The translations under genes and the position numbers were made by a program. DNA of 64,000 bases from Fulvivirga sp. M361 (GTDB taxonomy: Bacteria; Bacteroidota; Bacteroidia; Cytophagales; Cyclobacteriaceae), in assembly GCF_007097395.1 (NCBI RefSeq), contig NZ_VKDC01000033.1, positions 58,257 through 122,256 of the forward strand. The letters run 5' to 3'. Shown here piece after piece: positions 8,101 through 17,258 of the stretch; position 1 is the first letter of the stretch; every line of letters starts with the position of its first letter. A model generated the notes under the pieces. It was not told the DNA's origin, ran no database searches, and worked only from the letters and a program-made list of their open reading frames with translations.

Positions 8101-11100
8101 TCAAAACGTCTTGGGCATAGGCCGCTACATCTACTATAAGTCGCTCCTGAGTAGGGTGTAAAGAGGTGTAAATCAATTCCTGATTATGCCAGTATCGAAT
8201 TTGACCATTCTGCCGCTCAATGGCCACAATATCTCCCACAGCATACGGTCGAGCTTCAATGAGAATGTCAGAATCATACTCTTTCACATTAAGTTCTGAA
8301 CCAATATCAAAACGGTAATCAATGGTGGATCGATGTGAATCAACATTTTCATTCGATAGCCCGATCACCCTATACCCGGTTTTATATTGGATGGGAATAA
8401 TAACTTTTCCATCCCTGCCTTCAGGAATCTCCTGAAGAGAAGCTGCCCCTCCGTATCCTTGTCCCGTAGGCAAGGTTTTTATCAGGCCATTCGAGACCTC
8501 TTTCACATGTTCCTTATCCACCCAGGTGACGGGGAACGTCAGCTCATGCCAGGTATGGATCAGCCGTCCCGCATGATCGTAGTCATAGTTGCGGGTCTGG
8601 TCAATACGCTTTTCCCGGGGAGCATCGAAAGTGAAAGAGCATTGAAGGTCCGATACAGAGGCCTCGGGAGAGGAAAATGAAGCATCTACGATCAGAGAAG
8701 TACTGGAAGCTACCGTAGTACTATGCAGTACTTCATCGTTTTTTACGTAGTAAATAAGGTCACCACTGCGCTCTACCCGAAAGGTATCCCCCACCTGATA
8801 ACTGCCAAAGTTGCCCAGTAAAACCCCTTCTTCAACGATAAACACTGCACTGTCCTTACGCAAATTAATGGCGTGATCGATCCCGGCGTAAGCCACACTT
8901 ACATCTTGTGTCGACAGGCCGATCATCAGGTCATGCGCAGCGCTCACCGCCCGAAACGACATCCATCCGTCCTGACCCTTTGCCAGCCTGTTCAATGAAG
9001 AAGCATTCCCATTCCAGCCGGTGACATTGGTTTTGATCAGGCTGTCTTCGTTGACGGTCATGTTATTCAATCCGGTCCAAACCATCGAATAGGGAAACGT
9101 ATCGTTTGAACGAGGCACTCCAAAAGAGCAATCCAGGTGGGCCAAACTTGCCTGATGATTTAAAGACACATCCAATACCAGCGAACCCGTACTCAAGCTA
9201 TCATACGTATGGAGTAAGACGCCATTTTTATAAAGCCTGACCACTCCACTTGCACGCGAGAGCTTTAACTCGTCTCCTAACTCTGCATTACCCAGATCAA
9301 CCACAGGGGAGCCTTTGTAATACATCCGGATCAAAGCATTGTATAAATACACCCCATAATCTATTTCAAAAGGAACGGTGTTATGATCCACATCGTTGAG
9401 GCCAAAAAACCGTTGGCCGGTCAAGTCGGTGACAACGCTACTTACCCAACCGTCCTGGTGTTCTTCCAGGGTATTGAGGGTAGATAGACCCGCATTCCAG
9501 CCTACCCCTACAGAAGTAAACAGGTCATTGGCATCTTTCACGTTTTTCTGGTTACGCCATACAATAGGCTCAGGGGTGTAATGACTGCTTTTGGTTTCCA
9601 GCACTTTACCTACAAAATCATAGGTGTTGGCCATCCGGTCGGTCCCTTGTTTATGGTTATCACTGGCTTGCTGGATCACACGGTAGCGGTTGTCATAGTA
9701 AGTGGCGCTGCGCAGCCACCGGTCGCTGCCGAGGACTTTGGTCATCGTGCCGGTCACCTGGCCTTTCACACGATCAAAGTAAGTAAGGTGCTGAGCAGTA
9801 GACTGGTACTGGTATTCCGGTAAGCTCGCATGATGAAAGGTGTAATCGTCGTAATAGGTGATGGTCAGGTAATCCTGTTCCGCTACACTGAAAGGAAAGC
9901 TTTGAGAGGTATAGCTGAAGGTATCTTCCCCGCGCTGCTCATAATAAGAAGGCTGCCATGGTTTTAAGGTAGCTCCTGCATCAAAAAAGGCAGCATCTCC
10001 TACCAAAGGTCCGCTGGAAGGAACTCCACTGCGATGAAACTCTTTCCCGTTTTTCAAGTACCGGATCGTAGTGCCTTCCCGCATTACGACAAGGACATCC
10101 CCGGTATGGTATTGCCCAAAGATCCCTCGCTGTGCCCCCGATTCATATACCCTCAGGTCACCATTGTTCAGGTATATGGCATAATCAATGGTATTATGGT
10201 GGTCATTCACATCGGTATCTGACAGCCCAAACATGCGATAACTGGTGGTTTCAGTGGCTTCCATTCCAATGAAGCCATTCTCACCAGTGGCAATATGGAC
10301 AGCCGTAGCGGCTCCAGCGCTTCCCCAGCCGCTGCCGCTGGTCCGGGTCAGCACGCCTTCCTCGTAGGTGACCGGACCGCTGGGAACCCAGGAAATTTCT
10401 TGGGTATACACCGCATCCACATAGCGCTGCATCGTCTCCCGGTCGGAACCGTTACGATATATTCCTGTACCTACAGGGCGGTTTAAGGCGTCGTATTTGG
10501 TGAACAGCCATTCTCCTTTGTCTCGCTGATTACCGTCCTGGGTTAGTACCAGACGGTCTCGTTGATCATATACCATGTAAACAGGATCAGTGCCAGGCAC
10601 TTTTTTGGAGATCATCCGTTGGCGACCATCGTAAGTATATTGAAAAGCCCAACGGGCTAAAAGCGCAGCGTCCGGAGTATAAGGAAAAGTACCTGGATTA
10701 CCTATTTCTTCAACTGCCTTGGGAGGTAATACATATCTCAGATTACCAAAATCATCGTAAACATAGTAGGTATCAGCCCATTCTCCCCCGACGAATTGGG
10801 TCATATTTACTGTTTCATCAGCTTGTAACCTTTTGAGAACGGTCTGATCTAATTTATTTACAAATTCAACGACGGCATGACCCTTTTCATCGGTAGTGAT
10901 GGTTTTGTTAAGTAAAAAGTCACCATAAAAGCCCAAAGCATCGAGTTGATCGGCAGAATCAACATACCAGTAAAAAACTTTATCCCTAAGAAGGTTAACA
11001 TCATAATTGTAATGTATTACCCGATCGGTTTTAACACTAATGTCCGGGTTAGGTTGCCAAGCTAATCCAAGTGCTCCTTGTTTCAATACCCGATTGAGCG

Positions 11101-12808
11101 GTGAAGATTCATAAATGATTTGGGCATAAGGAGCTACATCCTGTGCTACGGAGTTACCTGAATTATAAAATTGGGACTGCCTATCTATTATGGTTTCTTC
11201 ATTTGAAAGACACTTATCTGCATCAGAATAAGCTGCATAGACCACATTCTCACGCCCAAATGCGTCTAATACCACGGGCTGCTTGATATGTTTCTTTGAT
11301 GGAGCAGAAGCTACCTCAATTTGCTGAAGTGAGTTACCGAGTCCATCATAATATACGATCGTTTCCGTTTTTTGGTCTGTAGAAAGGCTGTTCAATTCAT
11401 CTATGGCTAAAGGGATATTTGGCCTGATATTAACCACACGATTGACATCCTGTGTTTCATAGGTATTAAATGATATTCGAATGGTAGGGCGCCCCACACT
11501 TGAGCACCCCGAAGCATTAACTGCTTCTACATAGTAGGCAGTGTTTGTGTTTATCAAGGGTGTCCTGTATTCACCGGTAGTCACCAGGTTACCGTGCTCA
11601 TCGGTTAAGGGAGTACTGGGAGCTGCTTCATTGTACCATAAAAAGCTGATGTTTTGCGCTTCTTCAAGAGCTCGGGCGTTCAAAACAAATGAAGCAGGGG
11701 TACAAGCGTTCAAATGATGTGATACTATAGGATTAGGAGGGCGTGCTTCCAAACCTGGAATGTTCACTCTGGTAGCCGGTCCCCAGCAATCCTGATCTTT
11801 ACCACGCACATAGTATATGCCAGGCGTATCGAACTCCCTCATAAGAAAGGGTATACCGGTATCACTACTTAACAAATCATTTTGCCAATATATTTCCCCA
11901 CCAGCCGGTACGGGGGTGACACTAGCAATAATACGATCGCATTGCCGGATCAGTTCCACGACAGGTGCCTGCGGCGTCCTTTTTACGTCTACATCCACCC
12001 TCTTCGCCTCACTCCAACAATCAAAGTTTTCGATCCTAATGTAATGCGTACCGGGAGTAGTGAAAGTCCTGGTATGAGCCCGATCTCCTTTGACGATGGC
12101 CGTAGGGCTTGTCTGCCAATAATAAGTATATTCATTATTCTCCAGTGGTGGCAACGTGACCGTGGTTTGTCCGCTACAACTCATGTCTGTTGAAAAGGTT
12201 TCGGGCTTTCCTGGTTTTGTTGCAAAAATGGCATTTACAAAAGTGCCGGATTGTAATCCGTCTTTATAGGCAGTAACAGTAAAGGCTCGGATCACAGTTT
12301 CATTTATCCAGTCGAACTCTTCTAGTGTTACATTAATACTACTACCCGTACCCAGGTCCCTATTGTTATCTACATCATGCCACCTTAAAGTAGCCCCGGG
12401 TTCATTATTAACTGCCGTCAATGTAACTGTACCAGGACCACAGCGCGAAACATGGCTTGCTGTAGGTGCGGTAGGAGGAGTAGGTGGAGGTTCTACAGTA
12501 AATGATACCTGGTCTATCAAGTTCCCATCTATGTAGTAACGCACCTTTACGTTTTGCCCTGCCGTTAGCCATTTAATGTCTATACTGGAAGAGTTTTCAT
12601 TTCTCTTTTCGTGATTGCCGATAACCTCCCAGGCTGTACCTTCTTCTATTGGAATCGGAAACGGGCTAGTATCTCTGTAAGTATATCGTCCAAAAACATC
12701 AACTACTATCCTCCCTCCGTTCGGGGGAATGATCCTACCCGTATTTTGCGCCCACAAGGTAGAGAATAACGTAAAGCTGGCAATAATTGGGAGCAGAATC
12801 TTCTTCAT
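5102..12808 (-). CDS. DUF6443/RHS-repeat polymorphic toxin-like protein
   Basis: About 2,568 residues when started at MKKILLPIIASF (12808), which gives a clean signal peptide; the frame extends 16 codons further, but that stretch overlaps the upstream gene. After the signal come Ig-like domains (to about 11,470), a DUF6443-type segment (NRVVNIRPNIPLAI onward), and many YD/RHS repeats interrupted by four copies of a beta-rich domain. A carbohydrate-binding-like domain lies at about 6,890-7,310. The RHS core ends with YDYLARYYDPAIGRFLQVDP (about 5,850-5,905) and IDPDGM (about 5,775). Beyond this lies a unique tail of about 220 residues that matches no toxin I recognise. The stop shares one base with the lipoprotein start. 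RHS proteins usually form a shell around their toxic tail; this role is inferred. Confidence 0.88.
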   Translation of the reverse strand: MKKILLPIIASFTLFSTLWAQNTGRIIPPNGGRIVVDVFGRYTYRDTSPFPIPIEEGTAWEVIGNHEKRNENSSSIDIKWLTAGQNVKVRYYIDGNLIDQVSFTVEPPPTPPTAPTASHVSRCGPGTVTLTAVNNEPGATLRWHDVDNNRDLGTGSSINVTLEEFDWINETVIRAFTVTAYKDGLQSGTFVNAIFATKPGKPETFSTDMSCSGQTTVTLPPLENNEYTYYWQTSPTAIVKGDRAHTRTFTTPGTHYIRIENFDCWSEAKRVDVDVKRTPQAPVVELIRQCDRIIASVTPVPAGGEIYWQNDLLSSDTGIPFLMREFDTPGIYYVRGKDQDCWGPATRVNIPGLEARPPNPIVSHHLNACTPASFVLNARALEEAQNISFLWYNEAAPSTPLTDEHGNLVTTGEYRTPLINTNTAYYVEAVNASGCSSVGRPTIRISFNTYETQDVNRVVNIRPNIPLAIDELNSLSTDQKTETIVYYDGLGNSLQQIEVASAPSKKHIKQPVVLDAFGRENVVYAAYSDADKCLSNEETIIDRQSQFYNSGNSVAQDVAPYAQIIYESSPLNRVLKQGALGLAWQPNPDISVKTDRVIHYNYDVNLLRDKVFYWYVDSADQLDALGFYGDFLLNKTITTDEKGHAVVEFVNKLDQTVLKRLQADETVNMTQFVGGEWADTYYVYDDFGNLRYVLPPKAVEEIGNPGTFPYTPDAALLARWAFQYTYDGRQRMISKKVPGTDPVYMVYDQRDRLVLTQDGNQRDKGEWLFTKYDALNRPVGTGIYRNGSDRETMQRYVDAVYTQEISWVPSGPVTYEEGVLTRTSGSGWGSAGAATAVHIATGENGFIGMEATETTSYRMFGLSDTDVNDHHNTIDYAIYLNNGDLRVYESGAQRGIFGQYHTGDVLVVMREGTTIRYLKNGKEFHRSGVPSSGPLVGDAAFFDAGATLKPWQPSYYEQRGEDTFSYTSQSFPFSVAEQDYLTITYYDDYTFHHASLPEYQYQSTAQHLTYFDRVKGQVTGTMTKVLGSDRWLRSATYYDNRYRVIQQASDNHKQGTDRMANTYDFVGKVLETKSSHYTPEPIVWRNQKNVKDANDLFTSVGVGWNAGLSTLNTLEEHQDGWVSSVVTDLTGQRFFGLNDVDHNTVPFEIDYGVYLYNALIRMYYKGSPVVDLGNAELGDELKLSRASGVVRLYKNGVLLHTYDSLSTGSLVLDVSLNHQASLAHLDCSFGVPRSNDTFPYSMVWTGLNNMTVNEDSLIKTNVTGWNGNASSLNRLAKGQDGWMSFRAVSAAHDLMIGLSTQDVSVAYAGIDHAINLRKDSAVFIVEEGVLLGNFGSYQVGDTFRVERSGDLIYYVKNDEVLHSTTVASSTSLIVDASFSSPEASVSDLQCSFTFDAPREKRIDQTRNYDYDHAGRLIHTWHELTFPVTWVDKEHVKEVSNGLIKTLPTGQGYGGAASLQEIPEGRDGKVIIPIQYKTGYRVIGLSNENVDSHRSTIDYRFDIGSELNVKEYDSDILIEARPYAVGDIVAIERQNGQIRYWHNQELIYTSLHPTQERLIVDVAAYAQDVLIENVYLSRRYLLAQNQYNELGELIEKNLHQESGAPGFAQSVDYRYTIRGWLTNINNANLTSNADNQDTNQPTDYWGMELGYNNALTGVTATAAYNGNISATKWSNDLGQETSGYGYSYDAMNRLTGADYHKNAVNTPDFDVSYIAYDLNGNIDSLSRNGKGGVIDQLSYEYVGNQLQYVEDPTAEAQGFINGHIGSNGNEDYLYDANGNMTRDLNKDITWITYNHLNLPETVEKGNGELLSYTYDAAGMKLQQEVHSTILQDTSYTPSELISWNPALTARSVIDAPVSEGNRVLRVYANGSHGLHRIHKYMAPLQGKRVRVKAKLYLPSGNTNVDGVQVYVGDYPGSIYTATDQWIDVTFFLGDKENTNDGFVSFFMLSGSERIFAGADSATDDLFYIKDIEITTVEPIKTTDYIGEYIYEDDELELIQHEEGRIVFDPVTEAPDYQYYLKDHLGNTRVTFTTKPKSITFKTNYEGTPDDDQSLFEDVTTVSNDIFDHTDELGTTYTHAQLLNGTEGSRVGSVIAIPVGMGDTLNAKVYAKYVEVTANPTGAVTNLATSIINAFTGGIGGTHELGNQSINNNFGSGSLIGTPSFPADGGSPMAFLNVMFLPEGETITLDNSSFAYDQISTTASQQVGQPKNTNYDELSVTDFIAPSQGYVLVYLSNESSTIAEVYFDDLEIEVKEHPIIQTADYYPYGMQTAGGYQRITAKGNNYLYNGFELQKSLDWGVYDYLARYYDPAIGRFLQVDPAADLMRRHSPYNYAFDNPIRFIDPDGMIPAGVNDPPFNRSNVRKVGGRLIARRMTTGERKSFNVGMAVASTFAPGGAVIGVGTEISKASIGENNTAISTTAQAGTIGTLDFITDAGSKDAMVGQNRGMLKSANSIVKKIGRGLGLLGAVTEMASDATPQEVLEETTFAIAVKSDLGALNIANEGVLNFNDDSLNEDQAIQVLNNTYNGLSQVLSQFDLTNSDDLEVAQQYLKDNFQQIVKDINNLSNQQ
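8085..10360 (-). repeat. Four diverged copies of a ~135-residue domain in the RHS protein
   Basis: Within the RHS gene, four stretches share one pattern: about 9960-10360, 9115-9530, 8625-9050 and 8085-8495. Each has a GW or GYGG start, a block like GxDGW or GENGF, a GL(S/N)xxDV turn, an IDY or IDH strand, a YxxGD or YxVGD turn, an IRY/IYYxKN-type strand with Asn, and a final L(I/V)(V/G)DA strand. This resembles SPRY or concanavalin-like beta sandwiches, in which a buried strand carries F/Y-K-N-G. The copies are well diverged at the protein level, so the duplication is old. Boundaries are approximate. Confidence 0.65.
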
Positions 12809-12809
12809 G

Positions 12810-15800
12810 TCAGGGATTTTTAGAGTTTTGAACCAGCTGGTAGGTGGTGGACTCAACGACCTTTTTATTCTGGTCTAAAACGTGTGTTAATCTGCCCTGA
12901 TCGTCGTAGATATAGTGTAAAGACTGACCGTTAGGGTCTATAACTTCTTTTATGCCAAACAGAGGATCATAAACATACGTGGTCATATGAGCGTCTACGG
13001 GACGAAATCTTATTTCATCAATTTGACCGGTCAGGGTTATGGTATAGCTGCCTGTAGTAACTGAAACCTCTGACTCTTGCTTTTGCCATTGTCCTGAAGT
13101 TTTTATCCAATAAGACAATAAATATTTCCCGGATGGAAGTCCTTCCAGGAGTTTCGTATAACCAAGGGTCCTGCTTTTTCGCCCTGTCTTGCTATCTCCA
13201 TCTGCACTGTTTCCATCTGTGCTGTCTTCAAAACCTGTATAGAAGATCTCGTCACTACTTGCATTTACTACCTGTGCGACTGGCAGGTGATCATTATACC
13301 CCCAGACATAACCTATTTCTTCACTGTTGGTCTTTTTGGTTATTAAACTGCCGCTGTTGATATCATAAGTAAGATATGTTTTAGGTATATATCTCAGATT
13401 ATCACTTAGAAGCGTTACATATTTCCCTTCCGCATTGACCACTTCATTGTTCAATTGGCTTATGTATCGCTCACTTTCCCACTCATATATAATAGTGGGT
13501 AATAACACCGTAGAGTCATAAGTCATAATACGCCCTTCCGTTAAGTGGTTAACTTGATTTTCCAGACGCCATAGTTGTGTTTCTACAGGAGATGTGAAAA
13601 CATGCTTATGGATAAGCGCCATGTTAGGAGTTAGTAATGGATCAGAGGCATACGCATAGTCGTGCGGGTATTTGGTCTTAATACGGGTAGTAGTTCCATC
13701 ACTATACGTGGTGATTTGTTCGGTCACCTGGAGGTGTTCGGGGTTGTCATAAATGTATTCGGTTACGTTAGTGACAGCACCGGAAGGAAAGTGTTGTACT
13801 TCAGTAACCGTACTCAGATAAAACCAGGAATTAGAGAGTGAATAAGCATCGCTTAAAAACTTCAAACCATCGGTAAGAGGACGCTGACAAGATAAATCGG
13901 CGGTCTCCAAGCCCACTTTAAGGGCCAGGTTCCTGGTATAATGCGGTTCATCGGGGCTACTATTTCTGATACTATGGGTGTTTATAGTTTCACGGAGAAT
14001 GTTTCCCGAGGCATTATAGTCCGCTTTTCTTATCAAAAGATTGGAACCTGCACCATCCATAGGGTCAGAAGCAGGGAAAGGGAAAGCGTTCCTGCTGATG
14101 TCAGGGTTGGTGTAATAGTATTCCGTCTTGCCATTTTCACCATTTTCACCGTAACGAACGGTTACTTGCGTGTAGGCCGCTGCACTGCCTGTACCTAATG
14201 TATTATTACTGGCGCTAATGGCTACATATTGACATAATTCCCTGGTACAAGCAATACCCGTAGAGATTGCCTGGACAAAGATATTGGTGTATGAGGGAAT
14301 GTTGGTCATTACCCCACTGGATAAACGGACCGCTCTTCCGTTAATGACAAACTCTTTTGAATAATCGAATGTACGGACCTGTTCAGGGTGCCCAAAAGGA
14401 TCTACATCTCTGATCCTGGCAATCCTTATCCCACCCACAGGCTTTTCCAGATCATCTGCAGTGGCTTGGTCTATTGGTTTGTAGGGCACATATTGAACAG
14501 AAACCCTACCGTAATAGTCGTCTGGCACACCGGTAGCCATATCGATCCACTCTTCATCGATTACTTCAGCTTTTATGGTATAATTACCTTCTGCTAAATA
14601 AACAGGCCCTAAGTCTACTATACGATTCGCTTCTCCACCCGTATTAGTAGCATAATTGAGTACTTCCTGTTGGGTACCTGTATTGAAAATAGAGAATCTA
14701 AAATGCGGAAAATTAGTGCCCATATCAGGGAGCAGGCCACTAATGCCGGTGCTCACCAACTCTACTTTTACATCGACTGATTGTGCGCTTTGTATAACCA
14801 GTGCACTTTCTTCATTAATGATCTGAGAAGGTATGGTTTTATCCCAACCTACCTTGGAAGGACCTGTCCAAACAGGAGACAGTGGTATTTGGTCCAAATT
14901 TAGAAGAGTAGCATCCGCATAGGTGTTTGTTTCATAATCAAATGAGGTATAACCGCCGGTAGGATATGTAATTTTGGCTAACATTCCTGTTCTTGCATAG
15001 CACACTTCTTTGGAAGATTCCCGATCAGCACCGTCATAAGGAATGCTGGATTGCCCTTCAGGTATCAGGTGACTATTGGCTACACCGTTATGGAATCCCC
15101 AATGGTCCTGGCTGTTGGAATAGATAGATGGCATTCGCCCTTCCCAGTATTCAAAATGATGAGTTAATGCACCGGCAAGTGATGTGCCTTGTTCAGTAAC
15201 AGATTCCAGTCTGAGACGATTGCCATTGAAATAATCATATGTCAGGTTAAAAGTTTTACGTAACTCGCCAAGGCTATAGATTTTAATAGAGTCGAGTTTG
15301 AACTCTCCGGGTATATCTAAGCGATCACTAGAAGATACAAAACGTATGCTACCGTTTTCGAAAGTAATTTCCGTTAATTTGATAAGCTTTCTACGTACTC
15401 TTTTAGGTACGTGTACATCTATTCTATCCGTTGGTGGACATATCCCGTTAATGTTGGAAATCAGGTGTAAAGATTGATACATAAGCCTCCTCTCAGTATC
15501 CTCTACTATATAGGGTGTTGTATACTTTAAATTGATCGTATTAAGGGCGTTTGCTGAAACTATCCGGGTTAAGTACCAGGATTGCGGATATTCAATGGGC
15601 AGATCACCGGGATCTGGCCCTATAAATGCCTTTTTATATTCACCTTCTTCTTGTGATGTAAAGGAGTAGCGAACACCATTTTCGTCGACCAGGGTAAAGC
15701 CACCTCCGGAAGAAGTTATGCTGGTTTCAACCAAGATAGGCTCATAGGGGACCGGAACAAAACTACCCGTGCCACCATCAAATAATAGTTTTCCCGACCT

Positions 15801-16337
15801 TCCGTTAAAATTGTAAAAATATTCATCCGGCTCCGAATCTACATCACCTTTATATATCTGATACGTAAGCGTCTCATCGTCTTGGGTCAGGTTTTGCCCT
15901 TGCGCTATTTTGTTTGCCAGTATACTTATCCTTTCATGGTTTTTGAAATAACCGTTGTGAAACTCATCGGGAATGCCTCTCACAGTACGTGTTATGACTC
16001 CTCCTGCATTCAGCGAAAACCCCAAGCCTACCCATGAAGCTTCTTCCTGGACTTTCAGCCCTGAAGCATGGTAACTTAAACTGATGGGTAATGATAATGT
16101 GTTATCTACGATCGTGTGGATAGGAATAGAAACGTTGGCCATTCCCTTGTTCATTTCTACCGGGATATTACCATATTTCGCCAGTGCCCCGGCCGTTGGT
16201 GAGGGTGGGATAACCTGACTGGAAACCGGAAGTTGCTGACACATACTCTCAGCGTACAGTACTCCTATCTGAAAATAAAGTAGCCCTATGATGATGATTA
16301 AGGTTATTTTTTTAAAAAGGTTGTTAAGTATATCCAT
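12810..16337 (-). CDS. SpvB/YD-repeat-like secreted protein, partner of the RHS protein
   Basis: A 1,175-residue protein with an N-terminal signal segment (residues about 8-29). The following region (SLPISLSYHASGLKVQEE, WVGLGFSLNAGGVITRTV) is the typical start of large Bacteroidota proteins related to the SpvB/TcB N-terminal region. The C terminus carries YD repeats such as YIYDDQGRLTHVLDQN. A single base separates its stop (12810-12812) from the ATG of the DUF6443/RHS gene. It is the first gene of the four-gene operon. In ABC toxins a TcB-like and an RHS TcC-like protein assemble a shared hollow shell; the pairing here suggests a comparable two-protein capsule. That is an inference from order and domains. 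Confidence 0.82.
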   Translation of the reverse strand: MDILNNLFKKITLIIIIGLLYFQIGVLYAESMCQQLPVSSQVIPPSPTAGALAKYGNIPVEMNKGMANVSIPIHTIVDNTLSLPISLSYHASGLKVQEEASWVGLGFSLNAGGVITRTVRGIPDEFHNGYFKNHERISILANKIAQGQNLTQDDETLTYQIYKGDVDSEPDEYFYNFNGRSGKLLFDGGTGSFVPVPYEPILVETSITSSGGGFTLVDENGVRYSFTSQEEGEYKKAFIGPDPGDLPIEYPQSWYLTRIVSANALNTINLKYTTPYIVEDTERRLMYQSLHLISNINGICPPTDRIDVHVPKRVRRKLIKLTEITFENGSIRFVSSSDRLDIPGEFKLDSIKIYSLGELRKTFNLTYDYFNGNRLRLESVTEQGTSLAGALTHHFEYWEGRMPSIYSNSQDHWGFHNGVANSHLIPEGQSSIPYDGADRESSKEVCYARTGMLAKITYPTGGYTSFDYETNTYADATLLNLDQIPLSPVWTGPSKVGWDKTIPSQIINEESALVIQSAQSVDVKVELVSTGISGLLPDMGTNFPHFRFSIFNTGTQQEVLNYATNTGGEANRIVDLGPVYLAEGNYTIKAEVIDEEWIDMATGVPDDYYGRVSVQYVPYKPIDQATADDLEKPVGGIRIARIRDVDPFGHPEQVRTFDYSKEFVINGRAVRLSSGVMTNIPSYTNIFVQAISTGIACTRELCQYVAISASNNTLGTGSAAAYTQVTVRYGENGENGKTEYYYTNPDISRNAFPFPASDPMDGAGSNLLIRKADYNASGNILRETINTHSIRNSSPDEPHYTRNLALKVGLETADLSCQRPLTDGLKFLSDAYSLSNSWFYLSTVTEVQHFPSGAVTNVTEYIYDNPEHLQVTEQITTYSDGTTTRIKTKYPHDYAYASDPLLTPNMALIHKHVFTSPVETQLWRLENQVNHLTEGRIMTYDSTVLLPTIIYEWESERYISQLNNEVVNAEGKYVTLLSDNLRYIPKTYLTYDINSGSLITKKTNSEEIGYVWGYNDHLPVAQVVNASSDEIFYTGFEDSTDGNSADGDSKTGRKSRTLGYTKLLEGLPSGKYLLSYWIKTSGQWQKQESEVSVTTGSYTITLTGQIDEIRFRPVDAHMTTYVYDPLFGIKEVIDPNGQSLHYIYDDQGRLTHVLDQNKKVVESTTYQLVQNSKNP

Positions 16338-16555
16338 TGTGTTTACGTAATCCGTTTACATTTTAATCGATCTCACTGGTATTCGTTGGGATCAGTATTG
16401 ACTGAAAAACATAAATTACCATCTTACTTTCATCATCGTCTTAAACCCTGAAACACAGTGCTTCAGGAATATCTCCAGACCTGATGATACCATAATTTGC
16501 CCTTAGAAAACACTAACTTTAGCCTCTATCATCATGACAACCACCCTGCTATCTC

Positions 16556-16720
16556 TTAGAAACCAACATTGCCCGGAAGTGATGAAGAAGACAAGCCAAT
16601 ATAGCATTCGCTTTGAGGCTGGTCTATCAGCAGTTTTCCACTTGAAACCTCAACCTCCTCCTGGATCAGCAGCATTTTAGCCAACACTTCCATTAACTGC
16701 GTAAATTACTGATTCGCCAT
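16556..16720 (-). pseudogene. Degenerate short reading frame with an internal stop
   Basis: From an ATG at 16720 the frame reads MANQ, a TAA stop at 16706-16708, and then 50 further protein-like codons (FTQLMEVLAKMLLIQEEVEV and on to SLPGNVGF) before a final TAA at 16556-16558. The amphipathic composition after the stop is more gene-like than its surroundings. A single CAA-to-TAA change would explain the internal stop. A second start at ATG 16693-16691 (MEVLAKML) would give a 46-residue intact product. No family is recognised; this is a weak call. Confidence 0.25.
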
Positions 16721-17210
16721 CGCAATTATGCTGGTCGAAAGAAAAGGAAATGATAGGCAAGAAAGGTGGAAAACGTTGGTTCATGGATTCATATTTTTTT
16801 GACAATGCCAAAAGACGACAATCTCAAAAAATCAGGTTGCCATGAGCAATCAATTTAGGCATTCAGAATGGCTTTAACTTGCCTTTTTCAGGGTTCGATA
16901 TTACACTGACATTAATCAGTTTTTTAGTGTATTTCGATATACAAGGAGCTTTTAAGAACATCTATCTGAATAATTACCTATTTGCGTAAAAATCCTTACA
17001 CTTTATGGTTTTGAATTATTTCAATAATTGATTGGACGCCTTAGAATAATCATATAATTATTTGAGTGGTAAGGGGACTCCACGGAATTCATAAACTACC
17101 TGAAGCTAATAATTAATTACACCTTAATATAGAAAACCGTGCTATTTGATGAGAATCGATATAAAATCGATAGCCTCTTAGAAAAACGGCTAGCAAAACT
17201 TAACAACCAC

Positions 17211-17258
17211 TAACTTTGTCTAAATGATCGTAATGAATCCTTTCGGAAATCTCATTAC
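17211..17258 (+). promoter_or_regulatory. Orphan TAnnTTTG -7 element followed by a hairpin
   Basis: TAACTTTG at 17211-17218 matches the Bacteroidota -7 consensus on the plus strand, but no plus-strand gene follows; anmK ends at 17320 on the other strand. Twelve bases downstream, GTAATGA (17230-17236) and TCATTAC (17252-17258) form a 7-bp stem, with a 3-bp inner pairing (TCC/GGA). No clear -33 TTTG was seen. It could be a promoter for a short RNA, or chance in AT-rich DNA. Confidence 0.25.

Noticed and set aside
12809..12856. A 16-codon longer start for the RHS protein
   Set aside because: It would overlap the upstream gene, and it hides the clean signal peptide that begins at MKKILLPI.
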